Shown one piece after another: positions 54,898-64,000 of a DNA stretch of 64,000 nucleotides. Within the stretch, counting starts at the first letter, position 1. Each line of letters begins with the position of its first letter. The DNA is from Sulfolobales archaeon. Lineage in GTDB: Archaea; Thermoproteota; Thermoprotei_A; Sulfolobales; Desulfurococcaceae. A model generated the notes under the pieces. The model searched no databases. It was not told the origin of the DNA and saw only the letters and a list, made by a program, of their open reading frames with translations. The position numbers were made by a program, and so were the translations under genes. Where the stretch lies: positions 61,677-125,676 of the forward strand of contig JANXDZ010000001.1 in assembly GCA_025059075.1 (NCBI GenBank). Direction: 5' to 3'.

Positions 54898-56614
54898 TAA
54901 GCTTTCTCCTCCATGAACGTGGGTTAATAGCTCCTCGTTTATTAAAAACTTTTATGAAGACTAAAGACAGCGCGTATGCTATGTTTAGAGCTATCAATCC
55001 ATAAAATATTGTGGAGATATTCGAAAGCATGCCAATGTAGTCTTTCTGCATGCCTCCTTCCCTTAAGGAGCTTAGAAGAGCTTTTCTAAGATTACTAAGT
55101 GCTTCACTTAAATCATCTGCTGAAGATATTAAAGAGAGCCTTGTGTATAGCTTGTAATCACCAGTGGGAGTTCTTATAGCTATGGGTATGAGTTTGTATG
55201 CCATTATGCTTCGCTCACCGCCTTTCTCAATACTCATGTAGTGAGTAAGCGTGCTATTAGCTAATTCACTCCAGGAATTAGTTACGTAATAGCCATGGAG
55301 ACTTAAACATAGCTGCCATGTATGAAGCTTACTGGGAGTATCTACGATCTCTATATAGCCTCTATAATTAGTTCTATTTATTGAAACAGCGATCTCGAAA
55401 ACAGATATGGCGCCAAGAACTCTAGTGAGGAACTCACTGTATCTTTCTACTTCTACAGTGACATGCACATTATTGAATAAGGACTTACTCGGCGAATTAA
55501 TGAAATCATCTATGCTTAGAGATTCGATCACTATTGAGTCACTTGCCTTATTAATGTTTAATAATGCCTCTAGGACTCCATGATATGCTGTAGAAAGTAG
55601 CAATAGTAAAGTCATTACGCCCGCTATGAATCTCCATTCAATGTGCATCTCTTGCGTAATACGCCTAGGCATGAGGTGTCTAAAGCCCGCTACTCTATAG
55701 GCTATCATAAATGATGCTAAAGCTGAGAGACTTGAGTAAATTATGGGGGGCGAGTAGTGGAGGAACTGCAGCCCTACTTCAACGCCATACTTCATAGTGC
55801 CTACAATTACTAATATAACTCTTATTAAGTCGCCAAGCAATCCAATGCATATAGCAGTTGAGATAGATAGAAGCGTAGCTAAGACTTTTTTCTTTAAGCT
55901 GCTAACGCTATAAGCAGCTATGCATAATAAAATTGGCGTTATAGCAATTATTGAACTTATTGTAACAACTCCACTATAAGCTGCTTCAACGTTGAAGACG
56001 CCTGAACCTCTTGAAGCATTTACCTGGATCTGTGAGTATAGAGGACTTTCTACTAACGTCGCTCCTGTAAGAAAGGCAGCTGTTTTACCAATATATCTCG
56101 ATAACCATGGGGTTAATGAATCAACAATTGATGGAGGCAAAGGTACTAAGAGAAAGAGACTAAAGAGAGGTATTACATCCCTTGGGAATCTGGGGTTGTG
56201 AATAGTTACTATTAGCGATAGTGTGAGGAAAACAAGGCTTAAACCCATCAATTGAGTTAAATAATATAAGTCTATTCTCGATAAAACAAGAAAGAATACT
56301 GAAAAAGTGAAGAATAGTAGTGAAGCCAGGGCTTTACTTACACGCACTTCATACGAAAACCCTAAGTACTTCAAGGAAATGTATATAACTACTAATGTTG
56401 TAGAGAGAGATGTTATGAGGTGACTGTATTCATCTGTTTTCATTAAGCTAATGTATGATTTAATGAACTCTCTGTATGTAGTTTGTATAAAGAACGATAT
56501 GATGGTCAATATAATTGTAAAACCAGCTGCTAGTTTCAGCTTATAATCACTGAATTCCCCTATAGTTCCTCCCTCAGCACTTCTGATATATTTATACCAG
56601 GTGGTTTTAAACAT
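54887..56614 (-). CDS. Exosortase/archaeosortase-like membrane protein fused to an EpsI-like domain, lacking the catalytic cysteine
   Basis: 575 residues. About ten membrane helices (~30-335) contain the exosortase pattern: PLPPSIVDSLTPWLSRYIG, a VEAAYSGVV segment where the family has a catalytic cysteine (tyrosine here), LGDLIRVILV (the conserved arginine) and FLHYSPPIIYS (the conserved histidine). The extracytoplasmic C-terminal part (~350-540) has LHTWQLCLSLHGYYV, like EpsI, then a last membrane helix. Exosortases cut and anchor sorting-signal proteins; without cysteine the chemistry is doubtful. First gene of the operon. The true start is uncertain because only 25 bp separate it from the divergent gene. 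Confidence 0.72.
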   Translation of the reverse strand: MFKTTWYKYIRSAEGGTIGEFSDYKLKLAAGFTIILTIISFFIQTTYREFIKSYISLMKTDEYSHLITSLSTTLVVIYISLKYLGFSYEVRVSKALASLLFFTFSVFFLVLSRIDLYYLTQLMGLSLVFLTLSLIVTIHNPRFPRDVIPLFSLFLLVPLPPSIVDSLTPWLSRYIGKTAAFLTGATLVESPLYSQIQVNASRGSGVFNVEAAYSGVVTISSIIAITPILLCIAAYSVSSLKKKVLATLLSISTAICIGLLGDLIRVILVIVGTMKYGVEVGLQFLHYSPPIIYSSLSALASFMIAYRVAGFRHLMPRRITQEMHIEWRFIAGVMTLLLLLSTAYHGVLEALLNINKASDSIVIESLSIDDFINSPSKSLFNNVHVTVEVERYSEFLTRVLGAISVFEIAVSINRTNYRGYIEIVDTPSKLHTWQLCLSLHGYYVTNSWSELANSTLTHYMSIEKGGERSIMAYKLIPIAIRTPTGDYKLYTRLSLISSADDLSEALSNLRKALLSSLREGGMQKDYIGMLSNISTIFYGLIALNIAYALSLVFIKVFNKRGAINPRSWRRKLSGV

Positions 56615-56639
56615 ACTAATGTAGACGGGGTCTTCAGTA

Positions 56640-57527
56640 TTGGCTGTAAAGCTTGTTTACTTAAAGGCTTTTTTAAGAGGAGTGAAGGGATTAGAGTTAT
56701 TGGCTCTAGCCTCACTGGCCTTATCCATCTCAATACCCTTTATAGCTCTCTCAAGCAGTTTGTCAAGCGTTATTGAAGCAATGGATTCCAGTGTCTGCAC
56801 AGACTACGTTAAGCCTATTCCAGTAGTTTTAAATGGGAGGCACTATGTATCAATGATATGCTATAGAGATGTCGAGATCTTCATGAATGTGGAAAAGACA
56901 GCTATTGTTGAATACAGCGGTGGTGGAGAAGGCATTATCCTTCCCATATATTTAAAGGAGGCCTATTCTATAGGTGATAAAGCTTTAATTAATGCTTCAA
57001 ACAACGTTCTAGTGAAGTATGTAATAGGCTTTTACTCCTCTAATGCATCGAGAGCTGTAATGATCTCAAGTGATTGCAAGCACGTTCATGTCTCTATAGA
57101 CTCCTACGCATTGTTTTTTAGGAAAACTATACATGAAGTACGGAGCTTAGCATGGATTATGGGTGCAGTATCGCTTCTCACATGTTCTCTAGTAGTTGCA
57201 CTCGACTTAATTAAGAATAGGGATAGCGTTATCTATACTTTAAGTACGCTGCGATCCTCTGGATATAGCAAGTCCTCAGTACTTACATGTACTGTAATTT
57301 CATCAATACTCCTCGGTTTCATTACTGCAGCAGCCAGCTTCTCTATAGGATTGTATACAACACACTTTATTACATTAACTATCTCAAGACTCGCTGGTTT
57401 AACTATTGTTAAGCCATACGTAGGAATCAGTGATTTAACAACTATTTTTATTACAGATTTGCTATCGTTTACTACGCCATTTATAGCATTTGTGATTCAT
57501 TACGTATTGGAGGCGTGGAGAGAGTGA
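56640..57527 (+). CDS. FtsX/MacB-like ABC permease subunit (short)
   Basis: 295 residues. An N-terminal helix, an extracytoplasmic domain and three C-terminal helices give the FtsX/LolCE topology, though the periplasmic domain is small. TTG start with a weak ribosome-binding site. It overlaps the following permease gene. Confidence 0.75.
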   Translation: MAVKLVYLKAFLRGVKGLELLALASLALSISIPFIALSSSLSSVIEAMDSSVCTDYVKPIPVVLNGRHYVSMICYRDVEIFMNVEKTAIVEYSGGGEGIILPIYLKEAYSIGDKALINASNNVLVKYVIGFYSSNASRAVMISSDCKHVHVSIDSYALFFRKTIHEVRSLAWIMGAVSLLTCSLVVALDLIKNRDSVIYTLSTLRSSGYSKSSVLTCTVISSILLGFITAAASFSIGLYTTHFITLTISRLAGLTIVKPYVGISDLTTIFITDLLSFTTPFIAFVIHYVLEAWRE

Positions 57528-58669
57528 GTACTATAATTGCTTTCGCTAAGTCAGTGCGCTTATCAAACATTTTGCTTGAATATGCAGTACTATCGTTTAT
57601 AGCTGCTATATCTCTTCTCATAGTAGGTTACGCATCCACTATTGCATACATGCCTTTTACAATTGCTTCAGCTGGGGAAAGCGACATTGTAATGTACAGT
57701 GCTGGAAGTACACTGGTCTACACTGGACTTATTCCTTCAGCAGTAAACGACGTGTTGTTAAATGCATCAGCTACTATAAGGACTAGTCCAGAAGTAACTG
57801 TTATCGTTATTTTAAGTGAGGAAGTAGTTTTAGCTAGGGGAGTTGAGCCAACTTACTTCAAAGAATTAACTCACCCGCAACTCTTTGGAGAGCTTGATCG
57901 TGGGGCAGCGTTTATCGGTATTAAACTAGCTGAAAAACTTAACATTAACTTAGGAGAATGGATCTACGTCTACAGCGTCTTTAATAATAGAAGCCTCGCC
58001 CTACGCATAGAGGGCTTTATTGAAGGCAATCAAGTACTGGAAGACGAAGTATTGATCCATATTGATGATGCAAGGTTCCTCAGAGGTATTGGAAGCGATG
58101 CTGTCTCCTACATAAGGGTTAGAGCTTCCTCATCAATTGATATAGACTTAGTTGAATCAATAGCTAATGCTACTAGTGAAGTAAAGCATGGATTTACAGT
58201 CCCCAGTTGGCTATTACCCATGCTTTTGAGACATAATTTAACTTCTACTTCAATAAGCCGAGTCGTATTGAGGGGGGAGGATGCAGCAGCTATTGCAAGA
58301 TATACTTCAATGACTGGGTTTGCAGCAGCACTACTGTTGACGCTCCTCCTTGCGTTAACGACGTCAGCTGCCAGTACTACGGCACTTAAGGAACCTCTCA
58401 GAACGCTATATATAAACGGCTTCTCGAAGCAATGGCTGATAACTCGTTTACTATTGGTGAAGCTAGCTTTATCAACAGCTGCCTGTATTACGGGGCTTAT
58501 AGTATCCATACTGCTTGGATGCTCAGGCGTTATGGGAGTTGAGTTATTAAGTCATAGAGTACCATATGGACTCGATTTGTCTCTATGCATTACTTATGCT
58601 TCACTAACAATCTCTTCATACATAGCAGTATTCATTCACTATGCGAGGAGGATATTTATTGAGGAGTAG
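57515..58669 (+). CDS. FtsX/MacB-like ABC permease subunit
   Basis: 384 residues. One N-terminal helix, a MacB-type extracytoplasmic domain with IGIKLAEKLNINLGEWIYVY and three C-terminal helices. GTG 57515 follows GGAGG; GTG 57524, which overlaps the previous TGA as GTGA, is an alternative. It pairs with the ATPase at 60191. Confidence 0.82.
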   Translation: MERVSTIIAFAKSVRLSNILLEYAVLSFIAAISLLIVGYASTIAYMPFTIASAGESDIVMYSAGSTLVYTGLIPSAVNDVLLNASATIRTSPEVTVIVILSEEVVLARGVEPTYFKELTHPQLFGELDRGAAFIGIKLAEKLNINLGEWIYVYSVFNNRSLALRIEGFIEGNQVLEDEVLIHIDDARFLRGIGSDAVSYIRVRASSSIDIDLVESIANATSEVKHGFTVPSWLLPMLLRHNLTSTSISRVVLRGEDAAAIARYTSMTGFAAALLLTLLLALTTSAASTTALKEPLRTLYINGFSKQWLITRLLLVKLALSTAACITGLIVSILLGCSGVMGVELLSHRVPYGLDLSLCITYASLTISSYIAVFIHYARRIFIEE

Positions 58670-60209
58670 GGCCTTACTACTGCTGTTGTTAGCTTTTACA
58701 CTATTGCTACGATTGACGCCGTACATTGAGTCATTGACGCCATATTCCACTGATTCATGGGGTCTATTGAGAAATGCAATGGTGTTAATCGCTAATTCCC
58801 CCATAGATCTAAGTGAAGGAGTATTCGATGGATACAACAACTACTGGCCTGCTGCAAGCATACTTTCAGCAATTACAGTAGTTGTAACTAATGGAGATCT
58901 TTACATCATCTCACAGTTCATGCCAGTACTATCGTTTCTCGCATTTATAACTATTCTTTACTCTATTGGGAGACGAGTCAGCAAGTACATCTCAGTGCTC
59001 CATTTAATAACGTACGTAGGCTTGTTCTACAACTACCTCTTAATGACTGGGGGTTTTACTAAGGAGGCTATGGCCTATCCCCTATATGCGCTTATACTCT
59101 ACTTCTCCTATAGTGAGAAAAGCTCTTTAAGAATGCTTGTCTTATGCCTTTCAGCGGGCTTTGGATTAGCGTTCACTCATCATTTAACAACACTTGTAGC
59201 GCTTTTAACACTTCTAGCTACTCTATGCTATGAAGCTCTTGGCGCTCTAGGGATCATGGATGAAACCAGGGTCTTTAATATGGCAATAGCCCTACTTACT
59301 TTATTACTCTGCGGCTTCGTCCAATATATTTCTCTTGGGAGATATAGCGCTCTTGCCTTTGCATCAACATGGCTTGGGCTAAGCTTAGCATCTTCAACTC
59401 TACTTACTGTCTTAATAGCTTGTGGAGTAGAGTGGTTAATAGGGTTCTCTAGGAATAAAGCACTCCTCTCGAGTAGATTTAAAGCAATTGCCTCTGTTAT
59501 AGCTGCCTATGCATTAATGCACTTAGCTATAGCCATTGCAACATGGTGCATGGGCTCACATTGGTTAACGCAAGGAGTATTGTTCTTAGCAATAGGGTTC
59601 TCTATTCCAGTAATACTAGCCGTTGAATTCATTAGAGAAGCCTATGGTGAGAGACCTATTGTAGTTATTCCATGGATACTTTCTATTCTAGCTCTAGACC
59701 TATTTGTAGTTGCTGAAGAGATCCCTAATGGGTTTTCAATACTCTATAGATCTACGAGCTTTCTTGCCCTACCTTTATTTCTTGCTGCATCAATGTCTAC
59801 ATCTTCTGTTAAGAGATTTAGCTTACTAATCACCGGCTTATATGCATCAATAATGCTTAGTGCTTACATCCTCACTCAAATGGGGTTAACGCCTGAACTC
59901 GGCTGGCATTGGAGGTATAGTATAAGCGATTACTTAGCGGCAGGCTATCTCCATAACTATTATAAAGGCGCTGTCTGCAGCGATGTAAAGTATGGAAGTA
60001 TTCTCAGAGGACTATTTTCAATGAGTGTTAGCAACTGGAGCAGTAATTGCAGTGGAGCTATAGTGCTATCATTACATATGTTTACGAAGGGCATGCTTCT
60101 ATCGCCCGGTGTATTGAGGAGGATTAATGTAGATGAATTATGCAGCCTACTGTTAAGCAATAGCTTAGTCTATAACTCTGGTGGAGGACAATGGTTCTTT
60201 TACAGCTAG
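58659..60209 (+). CDS. Polytopic membrane protein, GT-C glycosyltransferase-like
   Basis: About 516 residues with 11-12 membrane helices. A YSTDSWGLLRN loop after the first helix and a THH loop later resemble the first-loop acidic motif of GT-C glycosyltransferases. TTG 58659 follows GAGGAGGAT within the end of the preceding gene; the ATG at 58641 precedes that site. It sits inside the FtsX-like transporter set, which is unusual. Function is uncertain. Confidence 0.65.
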   Translation: MRSRALLLLLLAFTLLLRLTPYIESLTPYSTDSWGLLRNAMVLIANSPIDLSEGVFDGYNNYWPAASILSAITVVVTNGDLYIISQFMPVLSFLAFITILYSIGRRVSKYISVLHLITYVGLFYNYLLMTGGFTKEAMAYPLYALILYFSYSEKSSLRMLVLCLSAGFGLAFTHHLTTLVALLTLLATLCYEALGALGIMDETRVFNMAIALLTLLLCGFVQYISLGRYSALAFASTWLGLSLASSTLLTVLIACGVEWLIGFSRNKALLSSRFKAIASVIAAYALMHLAIAIATWCMGSHWLTQGVLFLAIGFSIPVILAVEFIREAYGERPIVVIPWILSILALDLFVVAEEIPNGFSILYRSTSFLALPLFLAASMSTSSVKRFSLLITGLYASIMLSAYILTQMGLTPELGWHWRYSISDYLAAGYLHNYYKGAVCSDVKYGSILRGLFSMSVSNWSSNCSGAIVLSLHMFTKGMLLSPGVLRRINVDELCSLLLSNSLVYNSGGGQWFFYS

Positions 60210-60856
60210 AGGGAGTTACAAAGTCTTATATGGGTCAACAAGTGCTTAGAGGCGTATACCTAAGTATTTCCGAAAGAGAGTTCGTAGTTGTAAGAGGTAG
60301 GAGTGGTGCCGGTAAGACTACGTTAATGAAGATCATGGCTCTACTGCTTAAGCCTGATGGAGGTAGAGTCATTTACAAAGGAATTAATGTATGGTCTGTT
60401 AACAATAGTTTGAGGGAATGCTTAAGGAAAACCATAGCATACATTCCGCAGTTCCTAGATCTATTACCTAACTTAAACGTCTTTGATAACATAGCTTTAC
60501 CATTAATTGCAAGAAGAACTAAGTCAGCAGTTATTGAGGAGAGAGTGAATGAAATAGCTGTAGAACTAGGCATTAAAGGATTTCTACATAGATATCCAAA
60601 TAGCTTAAGTGGAGGTGAGAGACAGAGAGTTGCAATAGCTAGAGCACTAGCTTCAAGCCCCGAGATCTTAATAGCTGATGAGCCTACGGCTTATCTTGAT
60701 GATGAATCGTCTGAGGAACTATATAAATTAATTAACGTCATTAGATCTAAGAGAAGGGTAGCTATAGTTATTGCTACAACAGAGCTCTCAGCAAATATCC
60801 CTGGCGCTGATAATGTTTACATATTAGAAAGAGGGGTTTTAAGGAATATCTCGTGA
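60191..60856 (+). CDS. ABC transporter ATPase, LolD/MacB type
   Basis: 221 residues. Walker A VRGRSGAGKTTLMK, Q-loop AYIPQFLDLLPNL, signature LSGGERQRVAIARAL, Walker B ILIADEPTAYLDDES. It is the ATPase for the two FtsX-like permeases. ATG start after GGTGGAGG, overlapping the preceding gene by 19 nt. Confidence 0.92.
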   Translation: MVLLQLEGVTKSYMGQQVLRGVYLSISEREFVVVRGRSGAGKTTLMKIMALLLKPDGGRVIYKGINVWSVNNSLRECLRKTIAYIPQFLDLLPNLNVFDNIALPLIARRTKSAVIEERVNEIAVELGIKGFLHRYPNSLSGGERQRVAIARALASSPEILIADEPTAYLDDESSEELYKLINVIRSKRRVAIVIATTELSANIPGADNVYILERGVLRNIS

Positions 60857-61390
60857 TCCCTTTCTAGCTACGAAGAATCATGCTTCTAGCCTGCGCAAGC
60901 AAAGTTAGTTCCCTAAACAATCAATTGCCTCCTGCCTTTAACCACTTACTTAGTAACTTAGTAAAAGGTGTTAAGCTCTCCCTTGTTGAAGCAGGCTTAG
61001 ACATAAGTAAGAATGTCAAAGCATCCTCAAAGCTTTTTAACTCCTCATTATACATTATTGCACTACTCTGAAACACACATGAAGTATATTAAGGATGAAG
61101 GATGGGACAATAGGTGTTTAAACTGACTAGAGTCATGCATCTAGGCATTGTATAAAGAAATGCTAAAAGACTGAGGGAGGTTTGCTAGGATCTTTCTTAA
61201 TTAACATACTTATTTACGCATAGTTCACCTAATGTGTTAAGAGGACTGGGGTTAACAATGAATGTGGAGAAAGCCGGAGACAATTAAAAGGGGGAGGGCA
61301 ATAAGCTATAAGCCGATTAGTGTCCATAGAGGAGATTAAGCTACCATGCTCTTGGAAACTGTAGTGAATTAAAGTCTACCTTAGTCACTC
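60857..61390. other. Intergenic interval
   Basis: About 530 bp between convergent genes. A 63-codon frame at 60880 has no ribosome-binding site or recognisable content. I see no RNA gene or repeat. Confidence 0.5.
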
Positions 61391-62770
61391 TTACAACTTA
61401 CCTTTTGATAACACTCTTGAAGCTACTATTAGGGGATGCCATACCGGCGCTGTAGCTGGCATATAGCTTAAGTCTGAGAAGAATATTTCTTCTATCGTCA
61501 TCCCCCTTTCAATAGCTACTGACGCTATATCTATGTAGCCTGCCACTATGTGATCTTTTCCTATGATTTGTGCTCCAATTACTTTCCCCATTCTTTTCTC
61601 AGCTATTAGCTTCACATGGACTTCTGCTGCTCCAGGATAGTAATGTGCCTTAGTCCTTGTCTTTATAACCTTAGCCTCATAAGATATGTTGTACTGCTTT
61701 GCTTCTTTCTCTGTTAACCCAGTCTTAGCTATCACTAAATCATAGAACTTCGTTATTGCTGTCCCAATTATGCCGGGGAATTTTAGAAGCCTATGTTTAA
61801 CAGCATTTGCTCCAGCCACTAAGCCTTCTTTATTTGCTGAAGGAGCTAGTGGCGTCCAAACCTTCTTATTTAAAACTCTGTGGTACTTCTCAACTAAGTC
61901 TCCGGCTGCATATACGTCTTCAACGTTAGTTTCCATATATTCATTGACTTCTACAGCTCCAGTTTCCCCAATTCTTAAGCCAGTTCTCTTAGCTAGCTCT
62001 ATGTTGGGTTTAACGCCTGTAGCCAGTATTACGGCGCCAACTCTATACTCACCCTTATCTGTAACTATGTTCTCAACTCTATTCCCACCCCTGATCTCTA
62101 CTAACTTCTCCGACAAATGGAGTTCTACGCCTCTACTTAGAACTTCTCCTTCAACTATTGAAGCCACGTCTTCATCCATAGATGTCGACAGTAAATGATT
62201 AAACATCTCGAATAACAGTACTTTCTTACCGCGCTCTAAGAGTGCTTCAACAACTTCTATGCCAAGATAGCTTCCACCTACAACAGCAACAATATCCTTA
62301 TCACTTATGACTTTTATGAGTTCATCAACGTAGGCCGGGTGTCTTATAGTGATAACGTTATCTAAGCTTACGCCTGGAACTCCAGGGACTTTAGGTAAAG
62401 CTCCAGTAGCAAGGATAAGCTTATCCCATTTAAGTTTCTCAAATCGCTTATTTCTATAAACTTCAACTATTCTTTTATCAACATCGATATCAACGACTTT
62501 ACTATTGATTAAAACCCTGATTCCCCTCTCCTTTTCAAAAACTTCTGGCGTATAAACTACGAGTTTGTTCTTATCGATAATACCAGAGATTACATAGGGA
62601 ATTCCGCATGGTCCATGAGTAATCATGTCCGTGGCCTCTATTAAATAGACTTCAGCACTTGGATCAACTCTCTTAGCTCTACTAGCTGCTGAAGCTCCAG
62701 CTGCGCCTCCGCCAACAACTATTACTCGGCTCAAGTGAGACGCCGTGAATAATGCATCAAGTAAATGCAT
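61391..62770 (-). CDS. CoA-disulfide reductase/NADH oxidase-like flavoprotein
   Basis: 459 residues. FAD-binding IVVGGGAAGASAA, active-site C55 in GPCGIPYV, NAD-binding VVGGSYLGIEV, FAD-binding EDVYAAGDLVE and a dimerisation domain ending SDLSYMPATAPVWHPL match the CoA-disulfide reductase family, which keeps CoA reduced or uses oxygen or sulfur as acceptor. A TTG at 62734 is an alternative start that would trim 12 residues. The partner electron acceptor is unknown. Confidence 0.9.
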   Translation of the reverse strand: MHLLDALFTASHLSRVIVVGGGAAGASAASRAKRVDPSAEVYLIEATDMITHGPCGIPYVISGIIDKNKLVVYTPEVFEKERGIRVLINSKVVDIDVDKRIVEVYRNKRFEKLKWDKLILATGALPKVPGVPGVSLDNVITIRHPAYVDELIKVISDKDIVAVVGGSYLGIEVVEALLERGKKVLLFEMFNHLLSTSMDEDVASIVEGEVLSRGVELHLSEKLVEIRGGNRVENIVTDKGEYRVGAVILATGVKPNIELAKRTGLRIGETGAVEVNEYMETNVEDVYAAGDLVEKYHRVLNKKVWTPLAPSANKEGLVAGANAVKHRLLKFPGIIGTAITKFYDLVIAKTGLTEKEAKQYNISYEAKVIKTRTKAHYYPGAAEVHVKLIAEKRMGKVIGAQIIGKDHIVAGYIDIASVAIERGMTIEEIFFSDLSYMPATAPVWHPLIVASRVLSKGKL

Positions 62771-62817
62771 TAAATAACTTTTTGATATTAGGGAGTATTT
62801 TTGAGAAATTAATAAAG

Positions 62818-63042
62818 CTACTTTTCCTTTAAGGCTTGAGTAATTCTCTCAACGACTTTAGCTAAGTCATCGCTAGACGCAATGCTAGTCAATTGAAGCG
62901 GCGACTCAATGAGTAAAACCCTGCGGCTAGTTAAGTCAAGGACCCTCAGCAAGTCCTTGTTCTTAAACCTATATACATCAAGCAGCCTTAAGCTATTCTT
63001 AGCTAACTCAATCTTTAGCTTTTCAATAGCTTGTTTAGGCAC
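62818..63042 (-). CDS. Small hypothetical protein, 74 aa
   Basis: Unrecognised; charged, no membrane segment or cysteine. A short basic helix followed by a beta strand-like VLLIESP. It lies 47 bp upstream of the flavoprotein gene in the same direction, so they may be co-transcribed. Confidence 0.55.
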   Translation of the reverse strand: MPKQAIEKLKIELAKNSLRLLDVYRFKNKDLLRVLDLTSRRVLLIESPLQLTSIASSDDLAKVVERITQALKEK

Positions 63043-63208
63043 TTACTACACCTAAGCTTTATACTGTCAAGTATTCAAAAAGTTCCTCGCTTATATATCT
63101 ATCAATCACTATTGCAATGAATGATGCATAGCTGTCCTAAACACTTATATCTTAAGCCTACTTACTCTTATCTATGAAGTTTGGAGGGCTGGACTTGGTG
63201 CTTTAGTA

Positions 63209-64000
63209 ATGATCTATGGGTTTTCCCGCAAGTACCTATCAGCAACATTAATTGCGATAGCTCTATTAGCTATATCTATGCCTTTAGCATGGAATTACTA
63301 CGACGTCCAGTTTTTCATTGATTGGGCTAATGTAATTGATGAACATGGCTTGCTAAATGTCTATAAATACGCATATAGAGCTGCTTACCCTCCTCTCGCA
63401 ATAGTTACGTTTTACTATTTCTATAAAGCAGGAGAGTATTTATCAATGAAGCTCTTAGGCTTAACTAACTTAGACTTAGTTAGAGTAGTTGCGAAAGTAC
63501 CTTTAGTGATCTCGTTGTTGCTCCTATTTATAGTTATGTACAAGGAGTTCGGTAAGGAAGCTCTCTATTACTTAATGCTTTCCTACTTCATTTACTCAAA
63601 TATTTTTGCATATCAATTCGATATAATAGTAGCACTAGGGGTCCTTTTATCCTATTACTTTTATAAAAGAGGGTCGTTTATTAAAAGTGGAGCATCACTA
63701 GCTCTATCAACACTCTACAAGCACTTTATAGTACTAGTAGCGCCATACTTAGGCTTAGTGATTCTTAAAAGATACGGCTGGCGTAGCTTTACATACTTTG
63801 CAGTAGGCCTCTTAATACCTATTGCTGTTACTATACTGCCCTTCTTTATACAAGACCCATGGGCTTTCTACAATCAAGTAATAAGCTTTCATGGAACGAG
63901 GTATCCTCAATTCTATAGCGTGTGGGCTATTCCCCTCCACATAGCTAAAGACGATTTATGTAGATTGCCCAGAGCTCTTACTACAATGTGGATGACTCCC
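63209..64000 (+). CDS. GT-C-type membrane glycosyltransferase (N-terminal part, cut by the window end)
   Basis: 264 residues are visible with about seven membrane helices. YYDVQFFIDWANVI gives the first-loop acidic residue, and the YRAAYPPLAIVTFYYF segment is the D-x-YPP-type motif common in polyprenyl-phosphate mannosyl/arabinosyl-type transferases. ATG 63209 is preceded by GGTG 8 nt upstream. The end lies beyond the window. Likely an enzyme of surface glycan or lipid-linked sugar synthesis. Confidence 0.75.
   Translation, partial: MIYGFSRKYLSATLIAIALLAISMPLAWNYYDVQFFIDWANVIDEHGLLNVYKYAYRAAYPPLAIVTFYYFYKAGEYLSMKLLGLTNLDLVRVVAKVPLVISLLLLFIVMYKEFGKEALYYLMLSYFIYSNIFAYQFDIIVALGVLLSYYFYKRGSFIKSGASLALSTLYKHFIVLVAPYLGLVILKRYGWRSFTYFAVGLLIPIAVTILPFFIQDPWAFYNQVISFHGTRYPQFYSVWAIPLHIAKDDLCRLPRALTTMWMTP

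Noticed and set aside
60880..61071. 63-codon plus-strand frame
   Set aside because: No ribosome-binding site, low-complexity residue mix and no family; probably chance.

Overview
The window comes from a thermophilic crenarchaeon (Thermoproteota). The 16S and 23S exons read as GC-rich crenarchaeal rRNA, while the protein-coding DNA looks clearly AT-richer. tRNA-Thr and both rRNAs carry archaeal-type introns, and archaea-specific genes are present (tiaS, elp3 with a GNAT domain, archaeal nadM, a probable tetraether lipid synthase, xerA). Starts are commonly TTG or GTG placed 4-9 nt after AGGTG or GGTGAT, matching the 16S 3' end. The rRNA resembles Thermoproteales/Thermofilales-type sequences, but I cannot name a genus.

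Layout. Positions 1-6.2 kb hold molybdopterin genes (two moeA paralogs, one fused to a periplasmic-binding-like domain, and moaB), a LysE-type exporter and two unknown genes. Positions 6.2-8.4 kb hold tRNA-Thr (intron), tRNA-Gln, a probable tetraether lipid synthase and tRNA-Val. Positions 8.4-10.9 kb are gene-poor, bounded by tRNA-Val and a decayed copy of its 3' half, with a KDG-aldolase-like gene inside. Positions 10.9-15.2 kb encode an ascorbate-type phosphotransferase system (EIIB, EIIC, EIIA) with a creatininase-family and a phosphotriesterase-family hydrolase. Positions 15.4-22.5 kb hold a structured RNA candidate and the 16S-23S operon. Positions 22.5-35.5 kb are housekeeping: xerA, birA, nadM, elp3 with a Trm9-like methyltransferase, tiaS and others. 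Positions 35.6-47 kb hold a large surface protein, a second nadM with a cinA-like gene, an ABC importer with a sugar-kinase-like and a GatZ-like gene. Positions 47-56.6 kb are a ten-gene overlapping operon (MoxR ATPase, DUF58, DUF4350, split DUF1616, exosortase-like/EpsI-like fusion and membrane proteins). Positions 56.6-60.9 kb hold a MacB/LolCDE-like set with a polytopic membrane protein. The rest has a CoA-disulfide-reductase-like flavoprotein and the start of a GT-C-type glycosyltransferase.

The most striking feature is the rRNA operon. By comparing it with remembered conserved crenarchaeal rRNA I resolve 14 insertions in the 16S gene (829 nt; the remainder of 1497 nt is a normal length) and at least 15 in the 23S gene (about 1044 nt). 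Most are 21-56 nt, none is long enough for a homing endonuclease, and several leave exons of only 8-13 nt. Second in interest is the archaeal sugar-acid PTS cluster, and third the ten-gene envelope operon, whose exosortase-like protein lacks the catalytic cysteine and which contains an apparent CTG-start gene.
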